Source of the DNA: an uncultured Oscillibacter sp.
GTDB lineage: Bacteria; Bacillota; Clostridia; Oscillospirales; Oscillospiraceae
DNA length: 64,000 bases
Assembly: GCA_910587705.1 (NCBI GenBank)
Contig: CAJUMX010000008.1
Coordinates: forward strand, 1-64,000
Reading direction: 5' to 3'
The position numbers and the translations under genes are program-made. The first letter of the stretch is position 1, and every line of letters begins with the position of its first letter. Shown here in pieces: positions 1-8,377 of this stretch. A model generated the notes under the pieces. The model ran no database searches, was not told where the DNA came from, and was given only the letters and a program-made list of their open reading frames with translations.

Positions 1-374
1 ACGTCCACCCCGGCGGGGGGCACGATCTGCTTGAAGTGGATGTTGAAGCCGTGGGCGAACATCAGCATATTCCCCGCCTCCAGGTTGGGGGCGATGTCGT
101 TTTTGTACACGTCCGCCTGGACCTCGTCGTTCACCAGAATCATGATGATATCGGCCCATTTGGCGGTGTCCGCCACGGTCTGAACCTTCAGCCCCGCCTT
201 CTCGGCGTTTTCCCAGTTCTTGGAGCCCTGGCGCAGGCCCACGCACACGTCGCAGCCGGATTCCTTCAGGTTCAGGGCATGGGCATGGCCCTGAGAGCCG
301 TAGCCGATGACGCCGATTTTCTTCCCGTCCAGCTTGCCCAGGTCGCAGTCCTTCTCATAGTACATTCTTGCCAT
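1..374 (-). CDS. ilvC: Ketol-acid reductoisomerase, N-terminal part (cut by window edge)
   Basis: Second common enzyme of valine, leucine and isoleucine synthesis: NADPH-dependent isomeroreduction of acetolactate or acetohydroxybutyrate. The visible N-terminus reads [15 protein letters not shown] and then the Rossmann motif [16 protein letters not shown], which is diagnostic of IlvC. The C-terminal two thirds, including the knotted domain, lie outside the window. I chose the ATG at 374 because AAGGAGG sits 9 nt upstream; an ATG at 380 is only 3 nt from it. The start overlaps the end of the preceding ilvN by 20 nt in another frame, so translation is probably coupled. It is the last gene of the ilv operon visible here. 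Confidence 0.97.
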   Translation of the reverse strand, partial: MARMYYEKDCDLGKLDGKKIGVIGYGSQGHAHALNLKESGCDVCVGLRQGSKNWENAEKAGLKVQTVADTAKWADIIMILVNDEVQADVYKNDIAPNLEAGNMLMFAHGFNIHFKQIVPPAGVD

Positions 375-921
375 ATTCATATTCCTCCTTCAATTTGCTC
401 TCGTCATATATCGTGCTACGCCCTCTCTCGATGGCGATAGTACCCGTCTTGGCAATCTCCAGGATGCCGAAATCCTCCAGCATCTGAATCAGCGCCGCGT
501 TCTTGCTCTGGGAGCCAAAGACCCAGACCGTCAGGGACTCCTTGTCCACGTCGATGATATGGCCCCGGAAGATGTTGGTCAGCTGAATGATCTCGTCCCG
601 GGTCCCGTGGTCCGCCGCCCGGACCTTGATGAGGGCAATCTCCCGGCGGATGCAGGTTTCCTCGTCAAAGATTTTCACCGCCTGAACTCCCAGGAGCCTG
701 CGGCACTGGGTGGCCAGCTGGTTTGCCACCAGCTCGTCCGCCAGCAGCTCGATGGAAATGCGGGCGGTGTGGGGCCGGTCCGTGGCGCCGGAGACGATGG
801 ACTCGATGTTATAGCCCTTCCGGGAGAAGAGCCTCGCCACCTGGCTGAGAATACCGGGGGTGTCCTCCGTCAGGATGCAGAGGGTGTAGAGCTTCTTCTC
901 CGTGTCCCATTGCTTTCTCAT
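355..921 (-). CDS. ilvN: Acetolactate synthase small subunit, second copy
   Basis: Regulatory subunit of acetohydroxyacid synthase, which confers valine feedback control on the catalytic IlvB subunit. The 188-residue protein begins with an ACT domain (about residues 10-85; [20 protein letters not shown], then [11 protein letters not shown]) and has the usual C-terminal second ACT-like half. It is longer than the 161-residue copy at 3029-3514. Start codon and upstream ilvB stop overlap as ATGA (918-921), so it is translationally coupled to the 579-residue-type ilvB and should pair with it. ilvC follows with a 20-nt overlap. Confidence 0.95.
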   Translation of the reverse strand: MRKQWDTEKKLYTLCILTEDTPGILSQVARLFSRKGYNIESIVSGATDRPHTARISIELLADELVANQLATQCRRLLGVQAVKIFDEETCIRREIALIKVRAADHGTRDEIIQLTNIFRGHIIDVDKESLTVWVFGSQSKNAALIQMLEDFGILEIAKTGTIAIERGRSTIYDESKLKEEYEYGKNVL

Positions 922-2636
922 ACCTCTCCTCCTTCGCTCAGCAGGAAATCCGTAATCTCAGACCCGGAGGCCACCATGGGCCGGACCATCTCGTCAATGT
1001 CCAGCCGGCAATCCAGGACGGCGGGCTCTTTCACCGCCAGAGCCTCCGCCAGCACCCGTTCCATATCCGCCGCCGTCTCCACCCGGAAGCCCCGGATGCC
1101 ATAGGCCTCCGCCAGCCTCACGAAATCCGGTCCCCGGTCCAGGGTGGTCTCGGAGTAGCGCTTTCCGTAGATAAGGCTCTGCCACTGGCGGACCATGCCC
1201 AGAGTGCCGTTGTTGAATACCACCGTAATAATGGGCAGCTTGTAGTAGCCCACGGTCGCCAATTCATGGCAGTTCATGCGAAAGCACCCGTCCCCGGTGA
1301 TGTGAAAGACCCGCTTGCCCGGGTGGGCGGTCTGGGCCCCGATGGCGGCCCCCAGGCCAAAGCCCATGGTGCCAAAGCCGCCGGAGGTGAGCATCTGCCC
1401 GGGATACTGGAAGTGGAGGTACTTAATGGCCCACATTTGATGCTGGCCCACGTCGGTGGCCACAATGGCGTCCTCCGGCATCTGGAGACGGATGGTCTCC
1501 AGCACCTGCTGGGGGGTTAGGTGGTCGCTGTCCTCCGCCACCGATGGGGCCCGGAGGGGCAGGATGTGGGCCTTCCAGGCGCTGTGGTCGTACTGGGGCA
1601 GCTTCTCGTTCAGCATGGCCAGCACCCGCCGGGCGGAGCCAATGATGTGGTGGTCCGTCAGTACGTTCTTGTCGATCTCCGCCCGGTCAATATCGATCTG
1701 GACAATTTTCGCCTGCCGGGCGAACGTGGCCGGGTTCAGGGCCACCCGGTCGGAGAAGCGGCAGCCCACGGCGATGAGCAGATCGCACTCGTCGCAGGCG
1801 GTGTTGGATGCCTTGGACCCGTGCATGCCGATCATGCCGGTGGTGAGGGGGTGGCTCCCGGAGAAGCCGCCGCCGCCCATGAGGCTGATGGCCACCGGGG
1901 CGTCCAGCTTCTCGGCAAACTCCAAAAACTCCTGGTCCGCCCGGCCCAGCACCACGCCGCCGCCGCAGATGACGAAGGGCCGCTGGGCCTGCTGGATCAT
2001 CTCCAGGAGGATGTCTACGTCCTCCTTATTTGGCGTGGGCTTTTTCAGCTCGTGGTCCCGATTCAGCTCCCGCATCCCGGCGCAGCCCCGGTTCTCCCGC
2101 CAAGGGACGAACTCATACTCGATTTCCACGCTGGGAAAGGTCACGTCCTTCAAAAAGTCGATGAGCACCGGCCCCGGCCGCCCGCTGGCGGCCACGGCGA
2201 AGGCCTGGCGCATAACGGCGGGAATCGTCGCCGGGTCCCGAACCAGGAAGGTGGCCTTTGTAATCGGCATGGCAATGCCGGTGATGTCCACCTCCTGGAA
2301 GGCGTCCTTGCCCAACGTGGCCTCCGTAACATTGCAGGTGATAAAGACCACCGGGGAGGAATCCAGGTACGCGGTCGCGATGCCGGTGGTCAGGTTCGTG
2401 GCCCCGGGGCCGGAGGTGGCAAAGCACACCCCGACCTTCCCGGTGGACCGGGCATAGCCGTCGGCAGCGTGGGCCGCCCCCTGCTCGTGGGCGGTTAATA
2501 CGTGGTGAATCTTGTCCTTGTACCGATACAGCTCGTCATAGACGTTGAGGATGGTGCCGCCGGGGTAGCCGAAAACGGTATCCACCTCCTGCTCCAACAA
2601 GCACTCCATGATGGCCGCAGTGGCTCTGATTTTCAT
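918..2636 (-). CDS. ilvB: Acetolactate synthase large subunit, second copy
   Basis: ThDP- and FAD-dependent catalytic subunit that condenses two pyruvates, or pyruvate with 2-oxobutyrate. Seen: FGYPGGTILNVYDELYR at the N-terminus, the catalytic glutamate in TAHEQGAAHAADGYAR, the FAD-domain stretch AVGCRFSDRVALNPATF, and the ThDP-binding GDGCFRMNCHELAT with NNGTLGM. About 572 residues, normal length. ATG 2636 is preferred over 2657 because GGAGGAG lies about 9 nt upstream of it. It differs clearly from the ilvB at 3531-5162, so this is an old paralogue rather than a recent duplication. It is followed by its own small subunit and ilvC. Confidence 0.95.
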   Translation of the reverse strand: MKIRATAAIMECLLEQEVDTVFGYPGGTILNVYDELYRYKDKIHHVLTAHEQGAAHAADGYARSTGKVGVCFATSGPGATNLTTGIATAYLDSSPVVFITCNVTEATLGKDAFQEVDITGIAMPITKATFLVRDPATIPAVMRQAFAVAASGRPGPVLIDFLKDVTFPSVEIEYEFVPWRENRGCAGMRELNRDHELKKPTPNKEDVDILLEMIQQAQRPFVICGGGVVLGRADQEFLEFAEKLDAPVAISLMGGGGFSGSHPLTTGMIGMHGSKASNTACDECDLLIAVGCRFSDRVALNPATFARQAKIVQIDIDRAEIDKNVLTDHHIIGSARRVLAMLNEKLPQYDHSAWKAHILPLRAPSVAEDSDHLTPQQVLETIRLQMPEDAIVATDVGQHQMWAIKYLHFQYPGQMLTSGGFGTMGFGLGAAIGAQTAHPGKRVFHITGDGCFRMNCHELATVGYYKLPIITVVFNNGTLGMVRQWQSLIYGKRYSETTLDRGPDFVRLAEAYGIRGFRVETAADMERVLAEALAVKEPAVLDCRLDIDEMVRPMVASGSEITDFLLSEGGEV

Positions 2637-2661
2637 AGGCGCACGCTCCTCCTCCAACGGT

Positions 2662-3006
2662 TTATTTCCATATTTTCACCGCATGTTTGTCCTCTGCCAG
2701 GCACAGCTCCCGCAGGGTCTCCAGCTCCTCCGTGTGGTCCTCCAGCGGGTCCTCGTACTCCAGCACGGCGGCCACGGAGAGCTCGAAGCCCTCCTCGCCG
2801 TACTGCTTCCACAGCTCCATCAGCCGCTTGTTGGGGTGTATGCCGCCGGAGAGCTTGGCCCGGACGCTGTTAAACGCCGCTTTCGTGTCCTTGGCGGTTC
2901 CCAAAAAGACCTCTCCCGTCTCCCTGCACCGCAGAGAGATGACCCCCATCTCCGGGCGGCGGTTCTTCCACTCCTCCGTCAGGGCTTTTTTCTGCGCTTT
3001 ATCCAT
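2662..3006 (-). CDS. GIY-YIG nuclease-like protein inside the ilv operon
   Basis: A 114-residue protein resembling the small Firmicutes proteins annotated as GIY-YIG nuclease family (MGVISLRCRETGEVFLGTAK, then HPNKRLMELWKQYGEEGFEL). The canonical GIY...YIG core is degenerate here: the first motif reads GVISL and the second VFLG, so nuclease activity is doubtful. It sits between the first ilvN and the second ilvB in the same orientation, with 22-25 nt gaps, so it is co-transcribed with amino-acid biosynthesis genes. Start ATG 3006 has AAGGAG 8-9 nt upstream. A role in the pathway is not indicated by any residue I can see. Confidence 0.75.
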   Translation of the reverse strand: MDKAQKKALTEEWKNRRPEMGVISLRCRETGEVFLGTAKDTKAAFNSVRAKLSGGIHPNKRLMELWKQYGEEGFELSVAAVLEYEDPLEDHTEELETLRELCLAEDKHAVKIWK

Positions 3007-3028
3007 ATTGTATTACTCCTTCTTGTCG

Positions 3029-3514
3029 TTAGATTTTTCCCCCGCCCTTTTGCAGGGCGATGACCCCGGTCCGGGCCACCTCCAAAATGTTGAAGGGCCG
3101 CATCATCTCCTCGAACACGTCCACCCGGTCCGGGGTGTCGGAGATCTCCAGGGTCATGGAGGTGGGGGAAATGTCCGCCGCCTTGGCCCCGCAGATGTTG
3201 CAGATGGTCATAATGTGTTCCCGGTTGTTTTTGTTGGCGCTGACTTTTATAATCATCAATTCCCGGCCAATCATGTTCCCCTCGTCCAGGGTGCGGACCT
3301 TGATGACCTCCACCAGCTTGTTCAGCTGCTTTTCCACCTGCTCCACCACGCTGTTCCCGTTGTCCACAATAATGGTCATCCGGGAGAGGGAGGGGTCGTC
3401 CGTCACGCCCACCGCCAGGGAGTCGATGTTGAAGGCCCGGCGGGAGAACAGGCTGGCCACCCGGTTCAAAACGCCCGCCCGGTTCTCCACCAAAATGGAA
3501 ATCGTCTGTTTCAT
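3029..3514 (-). CDS. ilvN: Acetolactate synthase small subunit, first copy
   Basis: 161-residue regulatory subunit (IlvH/IlvN type). The N-terminal ACT domain is clear: TISILVENRAGVLNRVASLF, then RRAFNIDSLAVGVT, the usual effector-binding region. The C-terminal half (residues 80-160) contains the typical ELMIIKVSANK and DISPTSMTLEISDTPDRVD segments. It lies 16 nt downstream of the first ilvB, so the two form the promoter-proximal synthase pair. GGAGG is 8 nt before the ATG. Length matches classical IlvH (about 160). Confidence 0.96.
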   Translation of the reverse strand: MKQTISILVENRAGVLNRVASLFSRRAFNIDSLAVGVTDDPSLSRMTIIVDNGNSVVEQVEKQLNKLVEVIKVRTLDEGNMIGRELMIIKVSANKNNREHIMTICNICGAKAADISPTSMTLEISDTPDRVDVFEEMMRPFNILEVARTGVIALQKGGGKI

Positions 3515-3530
3515 CCTTCCGTCCTCCCTC

Positions 3531-5162
3531 TCAGTCCGTGGTTTTCCACTCGGGGCTCACCTCCGCGATGAGGAGGCAGGGCCCCTCCGCCCCCAGGAAG
3601 CGTTCCAGGGTCTCCTCCACCTTGGCCTCGTCCCGCAACGTCATGCTGGGGATGCCGTAGGCGGAGGCGATGGCGGCAAAGTCCGGGTCTCCCTCCAGCC
3701 GCACGCCGAAGGGGCCGTGATAGGGCTCCTTGCTTTGAATCTGGTTCACAAGGCCCAGGACGCCGTTGCGGAAGAGGAGGATTTTTAAATCAAAGCCCCC
3801 GGCCTTCACGGCAGCCAGCTCATTCATGGACATCTGGAAGGACCCGTCGCCGCAGACGGCTACCACCTGGCGGCTCGGCTGGGCGGTCTTTACCCCCACG
3901 GCGCAGGGGATGGCATAGCCCATGGTGCCAAGCCCCCCGCTGGTCAAAAACCGAGCCCCGTTGAGCCGCAGGTGCTTGCAGGCCCAAATTTGATTCTGTC
4001 CCACGTCCACGCAGACGGCGGCGTCCTTGTCCAGGCGCTCGCCCAAAAGCCGCAGGAGGCGGCCCGGGAAAACGTACCCGTCCTTTGCCGGATAGCCCCG
4101 GCCCAGGTTTGTCCGGCGGAGCTCCTGGAGCATCTCCCGCCAGTCCCCGCACTCCGCCCGGGCTCCCCTCTCCATCAGCTGCTGGAGGATCACCTTGGCA
4201 TTCCCCACCAGGGGGAGGGTGGACTGCATGTTTTTCCCGATTTCGGCGGGGTCCACGTCAATGTGGATGTTGGCCATCCGCTTTTGAATCTCATCCGGGG
4301 AGACGATGGCCCGGTCCGCCACCCGGGTGCCGATCATAATGAGAAGGTCGGACTTCACCAGGGCCTTGTTGGCCGTATTGTTTCCGTGGGCCCCGATCAT
4401 CCCCATGTTCAGCGGGTGCTCTGTGGGCAGAAGAGAGAGGCCCATCATGGTGGTGACCACCGGGATGCCGGTGGCTTCGGCAAACTGCCGCAGCTCCTCC
4501 TCGGCATGGGCCAGGAACACGCCGCCCCCGGCGCAGATCACCGGCCTTTGGGCCACGCCGATGGCCGCGGCCACGTTGGAAATCTGCTTGTCGTTTCCCC
4601 GGACGCTGGGGTTATAGCCCCGGATGCGGACCTCCTCGGGAAATTCCACGTCCGTCACCAGCTGCTCCTGCACGTCCACGGGGATGTCGATGAGCACCGG
4701 GCCGGGGCGGCCCGTGGAGGCGATGTGAAACGCCTCCTTCAAAACCACCGGCAGCTGAGCGGCGTCCTTCACCAGATAGCAGTGCTTGGTAAAGGGGGTC
4801 ACCGCCCCGGTGATGTCCACCTCCTGGAAGATGTCCCGCCCCAGGAGGTTGGAGGGCACCTGCCCCGTCACCGCCACCAGGGGGATGGAGTCCATATAGG
4901 CCGTGGCCACGCCGGTGATGAGGTTCGTGGCCCCCGGGCCGGAGGTGACGATGCACACCCCGGTCTTTCCCGTCACCCGGGCATAGCCGGAGGCCATGTG
5001 CCCGGCGTTCTGCTCCGTGCGAACCAGGGTATAGTCCATATTGGGGTCCTCCCGCAGGGCGTCGGCAATGGGGCAGATGGTGGCCCCGGCGTAGCCGAAT
5101 ACCCGCTCCACGCCCTCCCGGGCCAGACCCTCCATCAAAATCTGCGCGCCTGTCAGTTCCAT
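3531..5162 (-). CDS. ilvB: Acetolactate synthase large subunit, first copy
   Basis: Catalytic ThDP/FAD subunit, 543 residues, first structural gene of the operon. Seen: GAQILMEGLAREGVERVFGY, catalytic glutamate in RTEQNAGHMASGYAR, HGNNTANKALVKSDLLIMIG in the central domain, and the ThDP motif GDGSFQMSMNELAAVK followed by FRNGVLGLV. ATG 5162 is chosen over 5171 because AAAGGAG is 9 nt upstream of it. The region 5163-5521 upstream carries a leader peptide and attenuator, so expression should respond to branched-chain aminoacyl-tRNA supply. Confidence 0.96.
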   Translation of the reverse strand: MELTGAQILMEGLAREGVERVFGYAGATICPIADALREDPNMDYTLVRTEQNAGHMASGYARVTGKTGVCIVTSGPGATNLITGVATAYMDSIPLVAVTGQVPSNLLGRDIFQEVDITGAVTPFTKHCYLVKDAAQLPVVLKEAFHIASTGRPGPVLIDIPVDVQEQLVTDVEFPEEVRIRGYNPSVRGNDKQISNVAAAIGVAQRPVICAGGGVFLAHAEEELRQFAEATGIPVVTTMMGLSLLPTEHPLNMGMIGAHGNNTANKALVKSDLLIMIGTRVADRAIVSPDEIQKRMANIHIDVDPAEIGKNMQSTLPLVGNAKVILQQLMERGARAECGDWREMLQELRRTNLGRGYPAKDGYVFPGRLLRLLGERLDKDAAVCVDVGQNQIWACKHLRLNGARFLTSGGLGTMGYAIPCAVGVKTAQPSRQVVAVCGDGSFQMSMNELAAVKAGGFDLKILLFRNGVLGLVNQIQSKEPYHGPFGVRLEGDPDFAAIASAYGIPSMTLRDEAKVEETLERFLGAEGPCLLIAEVSPEWKTTD

Positions 5163-5191
5163 GCTCAGCATCTCCTTTCGGTGTGAAAAGC

Positions 5192-5222
5192 AAAAAAGCC
5201 CGTGTCCCTCGTCGGGTCACGG
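5192..5222 (-). terminator. Attenuator (intrinsic terminator) of the ilv leader
   Basis: On the minus strand CCGTGACCC, a 5-nt loop, then GGGACACGG form a stem with one internal mismatch, directly followed by six T. It lies after the leader peptide stop (5267) and 30 nt before ilvB. A competing hairpin (CCGGT/ACCGG type, about 5230-5255) lies between the two and could serve as alternative pairing; that part is inference. Confidence 0.8.
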
Positions 5223-5266
5223 ACTTGCAAGAGTTCCGGTTTTGGGGACCGGCCGTTTCACGCCGC

Positions 5267-5407
5267 TTAGCGGAGGAAACCGTTGACCGCGCCCTTGTTT
5301 CGCGCATGACCAAACGCACTATTCTGTTTCGGCGGCAAAACTACCAGTACCAGAACCAGAATAATGTACAGGCCCAGGATGTCGTTGAACACGTTCATCG
5401 TCTGCAT
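5267..5407 (-). CDS. ilv operon leader peptide (46 aa)
   Basis: Short ORF starting at ATG 5407 with GGAGGG 8 nt upstream. Residues 15-24 read IILVLVLVVL, encoded by ATT ATT CTG GTT CTG GTA CTG GTA GTT TTG: ten branched-chain codons in a row, which chance would hardly give. It is followed by PPKQNSAFGHARNKG and ends at TAA 5267, about 45 nt before a terminator hairpin and 105 nt before ilvB. This is the hallmark of ribosome-stalling attenuation as in the enterobacterial ilvGMEDA leader. When charged Ile/Leu/Val tRNAs are scarce, stalling should favour read-through into the operon. The peptide itself probably has no function. I see no T-box features, which are the more usual control in Firmicutes. 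Confidence 0.88.
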   Translation of the reverse strand: MQTMNVFNDILGLYIILVLVLVVLPPKQNSAFGHARNKGAVNGFLR

Positions 5408-5492
5408 AGGGCGTTCCCTCCGCCGCTTGAAAGCGGCCCTCCAGCGTCCGGCCTCCCCTCTTTGAAGAGCCTTCCGCCTGTCTTGATTTGTT

Positions 5493-5521
5493 ATTATACA
5501 TGTCTGTCTTTTTCAGCGCAA
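5493..5521 (-). promoter_or_regulatory. Promoter of the ilv leader
   Basis: TTGCGC, 17 nt, TATAAT on the minus strand. The start site would fall near 5486, giving an untranslated region of about 80 nt before the leader peptide and about 320 nt before ilvB. The rest of 5408-5735 contains only this promoter and the divergent one at 5678. Confidence 0.75.
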
Positions 5522-5677
5522 CAGAAAAATGAAACCCGGCCACTTTTCCGGCTGGTTTCACGAAGAATTCAGCATCTTCCCCGCTTTCTATCGTGAAAAA
5601 CGACGGAGGTTTTCCCAAAATCCGGGAGCAGACAGCACCTCTTTTCCGCAGACAACGCCGCCGGAGGGTTTTTCCTC

Positions 5678-5706
5678 TTGCGGCGCGGCGGCAGGAGGCT
5701 TATAAT
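5678..5706 (+). promoter_or_regulatory. Promoter of the SLH-CAP gene
   Basis: TTGCGG, 17 nt, TATAAT; expected start near 5713, leaving a short leader with AAGGAGAG before ATG 5736. Confidence 0.65.
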
Positions 5707-5735
5707 GGAACAAACCAAAAAGGAGAGAACGCGTT

Positions 5736-7361
5736 ATGAAAAAGCTGCTGTCCCTGCTTCTGGCCCTGGCACTGTGCGCGGCGCTCAGCGTCCCCGCCCT
5801 GGCGGCGGAGTTCCGCGACGTGCCCCAGTCCCACACCTTCCACGCCGCCATTCAAGAATGTGCCGCCAAGGGCATCACCTCCGGCTACGCCGACGGGTCC
5901 TTCAAGCCCGCCGCCAAAGTCACCCGGGCCCAGTTCTGCGTCATGCTGTCCCGGGCCTTCTACCCGGACGCCGTCAAGGAGAACAGCACGGAGGCCAACA
6001 AAAACCTGGGCTGGTTCGTCCCCAATACGGAGGCCCTGTCCCAGGCCGGGGTCCTCAAGGACGCCAGCTTCGTGGCCAACTACCGGGACGCCGGAGCCAT
6101 GGACCAGCCCATCAGCCGCTACGACATGGCCCAGCTCATGACCAACATCATGGCCCAACAGGGCTCCTCTGCCAGCGAGGAGGCGAAAGCCGCCGCCGCG
6201 GAAAAAATCGCCGACTGGGACGGCATCCACGACGCCTACCGGGATGCGGTATCCAATGTGTACGCCCTAGGCATCATCGGAGGCTATTCCGACGGAACCT
6301 TTGGCGGCACAGTCACCATGAACCGTGGCCAGGGCTGCGCGGTGATCTACCGCATGGCCCAGTATGTCGGCTCCAAGACGCCCGCCGAGGACCCGGAGGA
6401 AGCGCCGAAGGCGCCGGAGAAAACCCCCGAGAAAGCCCCGGAAAAAACTCCGGAACCCTCCCAGCCCTCCAAGCCCACGCCGGAGGCAGCCGCCGCAGAG
6501 CTGCTGCGCCTGCTGAACGCCCAGCGGACCAAGGCCGGATTGAAGCCCCTGGGAGCCATGGACAGCCTGGATCAGGCGGCGCAAATACGGGCCAAGGACC
6601 TCTCCGGCGGCTATATCGAAATTCGGGCCGACGGCAGCGACTGGAGCTCCGTGCTGGAGAAAACCGGCGTGCCCGCAGTCTACGTGGACGAGAGCTTTGT
6701 GGTAGGCACCGGCTATGACACGGCAGAGGCGGCCCTGGAAAAGGTGCTGTCCACTCCGAGCGCCCGCACCGCTCTGATGAACCAGGAGCACACCCACCTG
6801 AGCGTGGGCTATGTCCACGACGCCAAGGGCTATGGCGGCTATCAGGACTTTTGGTCCCTGCTGTATATCATCCAGTCCAACAGCGATGCTCCAGGCAGCG
6901 AGACCCCCGGCAGCAGCGAAACTCCTGGCAGCGGTGAAGCCCCCGGCGGCGAGGCCCCTGGCACGCCCGACAGCGGCGACCTCCAGGCCATGCGCCAGGG
7001 CGTGCTGGAGCTGGTCAACGCCGCCCGGGCGCAAAACGGCAAGTCTCCCCTGACCCTGGACGACGCTCTCACCGACGTGGCCCAGCTCCGGGCAGAGGAA
7101 ATTGTGCAGTCCTTCTCCCACACCCGGCCCAACGGAACCAGCTGCTTCACCGCCGTGGAGGAAGCGGGCATTTCCGCCGGCTCCATGGGCGAGAACATTG
7201 CCGCCGGGCAGAGCTCCCCCGCCGCCGTCATGGATTCCTGGATGAACTCCGAGGGCCACCGGGCCAACATCCTAAAGGGGGACTTCTCCTCCATCGGCAT
7301 CGGCTATGTAAAGGCCCCCTCCGGCTATAAGCACTACTGGGTGCAGCTGTTCATGAGCTGA
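5736..7361 (+). CDS. Secreted SLH-domain protein with two CAP (SCP/PR1) domains
   Basis: 541 residues. Signal peptide (residues 1-23; cleavage after VPALAA). Three SLH repeats follow: EFRDVPQSHTFHAAI with GITSGYADGSFKP (25-75), a weaker one around NLGWFVPNTEALSQAGVL (90-145), and DGIHDAYRDAVSNVYALGI with GGYSDGTFGG (155-205). These normally bind pyruvylated cell-wall polymers. A Pro/Glu/Lys linker (AEDPEEAPKAPEKTPEKAPE) leads to a first CAP-like region (about 250-380) that lacks the conserved His/Glu motifs. A Gly/Ser/Pro linker leads to a complete CAP domain (about 410-541) with SHTRPNG, MGENIAAG and SWMNSEGHRANIL. Likely surface-attached; substrate unknown. Own promoter and own terminator. 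Confidence 0.9.
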   Translation: MKKLLSLLLALALCAALSVPALAAEFRDVPQSHTFHAAIQECAAKGITSGYADGSFKPAAKVTRAQFCVMLSRAFYPDAVKENSTEANKNLGWFVPNTEALSQAGVLKDASFVANYRDAGAMDQPISRYDMAQLMTNIMAQQGSSASEEAKAAAAEKIADWDGIHDAYRDAVSNVYALGIIGGYSDGTFGGTVTMNRGQGCAVIYRMAQYVGSKTPAEDPEEAPKAPEKTPEKAPEKTPEPSQPSKPTPEAAAAELLRLLNAQRTKAGLKPLGAMDSLDQAAQIRAKDLSGGYIEIRADGSDWSSVLEKTGVPAVYVDESFVVGTGYDTAEAALEKVLSTPSARTALMNQEHTHLSVGYVHDAKGYGGYQDFWSLLYIIQSNSDAPGSETPGSSETPGSGEAPGGEAPGTPDSGDLQAMRQGVLELVNAARAQNGKSPLTLDDALTDVAQLRAEEIVQSFSHTRPNGTSCFTAVEEAGISAGSMGENIAAGQSSPAAVMDSWMNSEGHRANILKGDFSSIGIGYVKAPSGYKHYWVQLFMS

Positions 7362-7373
7362 CGCCTCCCGCGC

Positions 7374-7405
7374 AAAAGGACCGCCCATCCGGGCGGTCCT
7401 CTTTT
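7374..7405. terminator. Bidirectional terminator, SLH-CAP gene and arcC
   Basis: GGACCGCCC / GGGCGGTCC stem with a 4-nt loop, T-run on the plus side and AAAA on the other, between two convergent genes. Confidence 0.85.
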
Positions 7406-7422
7406 CAGCGCTTATGGGGTTC

Positions 7423-8364
7423 TCACGCGGTAATGGTGGTGCCGGTCTCTCCGGCCACACCCGCCCCCGCCTTTTCCAGCAGGGTGATGAGGGCCTTGCG
7501 GCCCGGGCGGGACTCGGCAAACTTCACCGCCGCCTGGACCTTGGGCAGCATGGACCCGGGGGCGAACTGGCCCTCGTCCATATAGCGCCTAGCCTCCTCC
7601 GGGGTCAGGCTGTCCAGCCACTTCTGGTCCGGCTTTCCGAAGTTCACCGCCACCTTCTCCACGGCGGTGAGGATGATGAGCCGGTCGGCGTTCAGCTGCT
7701 CGGCCATGGTCTCGCTGGCAAAGTCCTTGTCGATGACCGCCGCCGCGCCCTTGAGGTGGTGTCCCTCGGTCTTGAATACGGGGATGCCGCCGCCGCCGCA
7801 GGCCACCACCACCAGTCCGGCCTCCACCATGTCCTGAATGGACTGGATTTCCACAATGGAAACCGGCTTGGGAGAGGCCACCACCCGGCGGTAGCCCCGC
7901 CCGGCGTCCTCAATGACCTTGTAGTCCCGCTCCTTCACCAGTGCGTCGGCCTCCTCCTTGGTCATGAAGGCGCCGATGGGCTTGGTGGGATTTTGGAAGG
8001 CCGGGTCCGCCGGGTCCACCTCCACCTGGGTGAGGACGGTGGCCACGCCCTTGTCGATTCCCCGGTCCAGCAGCTCCTCCCGCAGGCCGTTCTGGAGGTC
8101 ATAGCCAATGTAGCCCTGGCTCATGGCAACGCAGACGGACAGGGGGCAGGGGATATACTTCTCGGGGTCCGAGCGGGTCAGCTCGGCCATGGCATTTTGG
8201 ATCATGCCCACCTGGGGTCCGTTGCCGTGGGCGATGACCACCTGGTGGCCCTGTTCGATCAGGTCCACAATGGCCTTAGCAGTCTGCTTCACCGCAATCA
8301 TCTGCTCCGGCAGATTATTTCCCAGGGCGTTGCCGCCCAGGGCGATGACAATACGTTCCGGCAT
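7423..8364 (-). CDS. arcC: Carbamate kinase
   Basis: 313 residues, normal for the family. It transfers phosphate between carbamoyl phosphate and ADP, making ATP in fermentative breakdown of carbamoylated compounds. Seen: IVIALGGNALG at the N-terminus, AHGNGPQVGMI, the PCPLSVCVAMSQGYIGYDLQ segment typical of carbamate kinase, VACGGGGIPV, and VIDKDFASETMAEQL. It begins 13 nt after the ygeW stop and is the last gene of the ygeY-ygeW-arcC run, so it probably consumes the carbamoyl phosphate produced by the YgeW step. Confidence 0.96.
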   Translation of the reverse strand: MPERIVIALGGNALGNNLPEQMIAVKQTAKAIVDLIEQGHQVVIAHGNGPQVGMIQNAMAELTRSDPEKYIPCPLSVCVAMSQGYIGYDLQNGLREELLDRGIDKGVATVLTQVEVDPADPAFQNPTKPIGAFMTKEEADALVKERDYKVIEDAGRGYRRVVASPKPVSIVEIQSIQDMVEAGLVVVACGGGGIPVFKTEGHHLKGAAAVIDKDFASETMAEQLNADRLIILTAVEKVAVNFGKPDQKWLDSLTPEEARRYMDEGQFAPGSMLPKVQAAVKFAESRPGRKALITLLEKAGAGVAGETGTTITA

Positions 8365-8377
8365 GGCAAAGACCCTC

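Noticed and set aside
5163..5486. T-box riboswitch upstream of ilvB
   Set aside because: No specifier-loop layout and no TGGNACCGCG-type antiterminator sequence; the leader peptide explains the control better.
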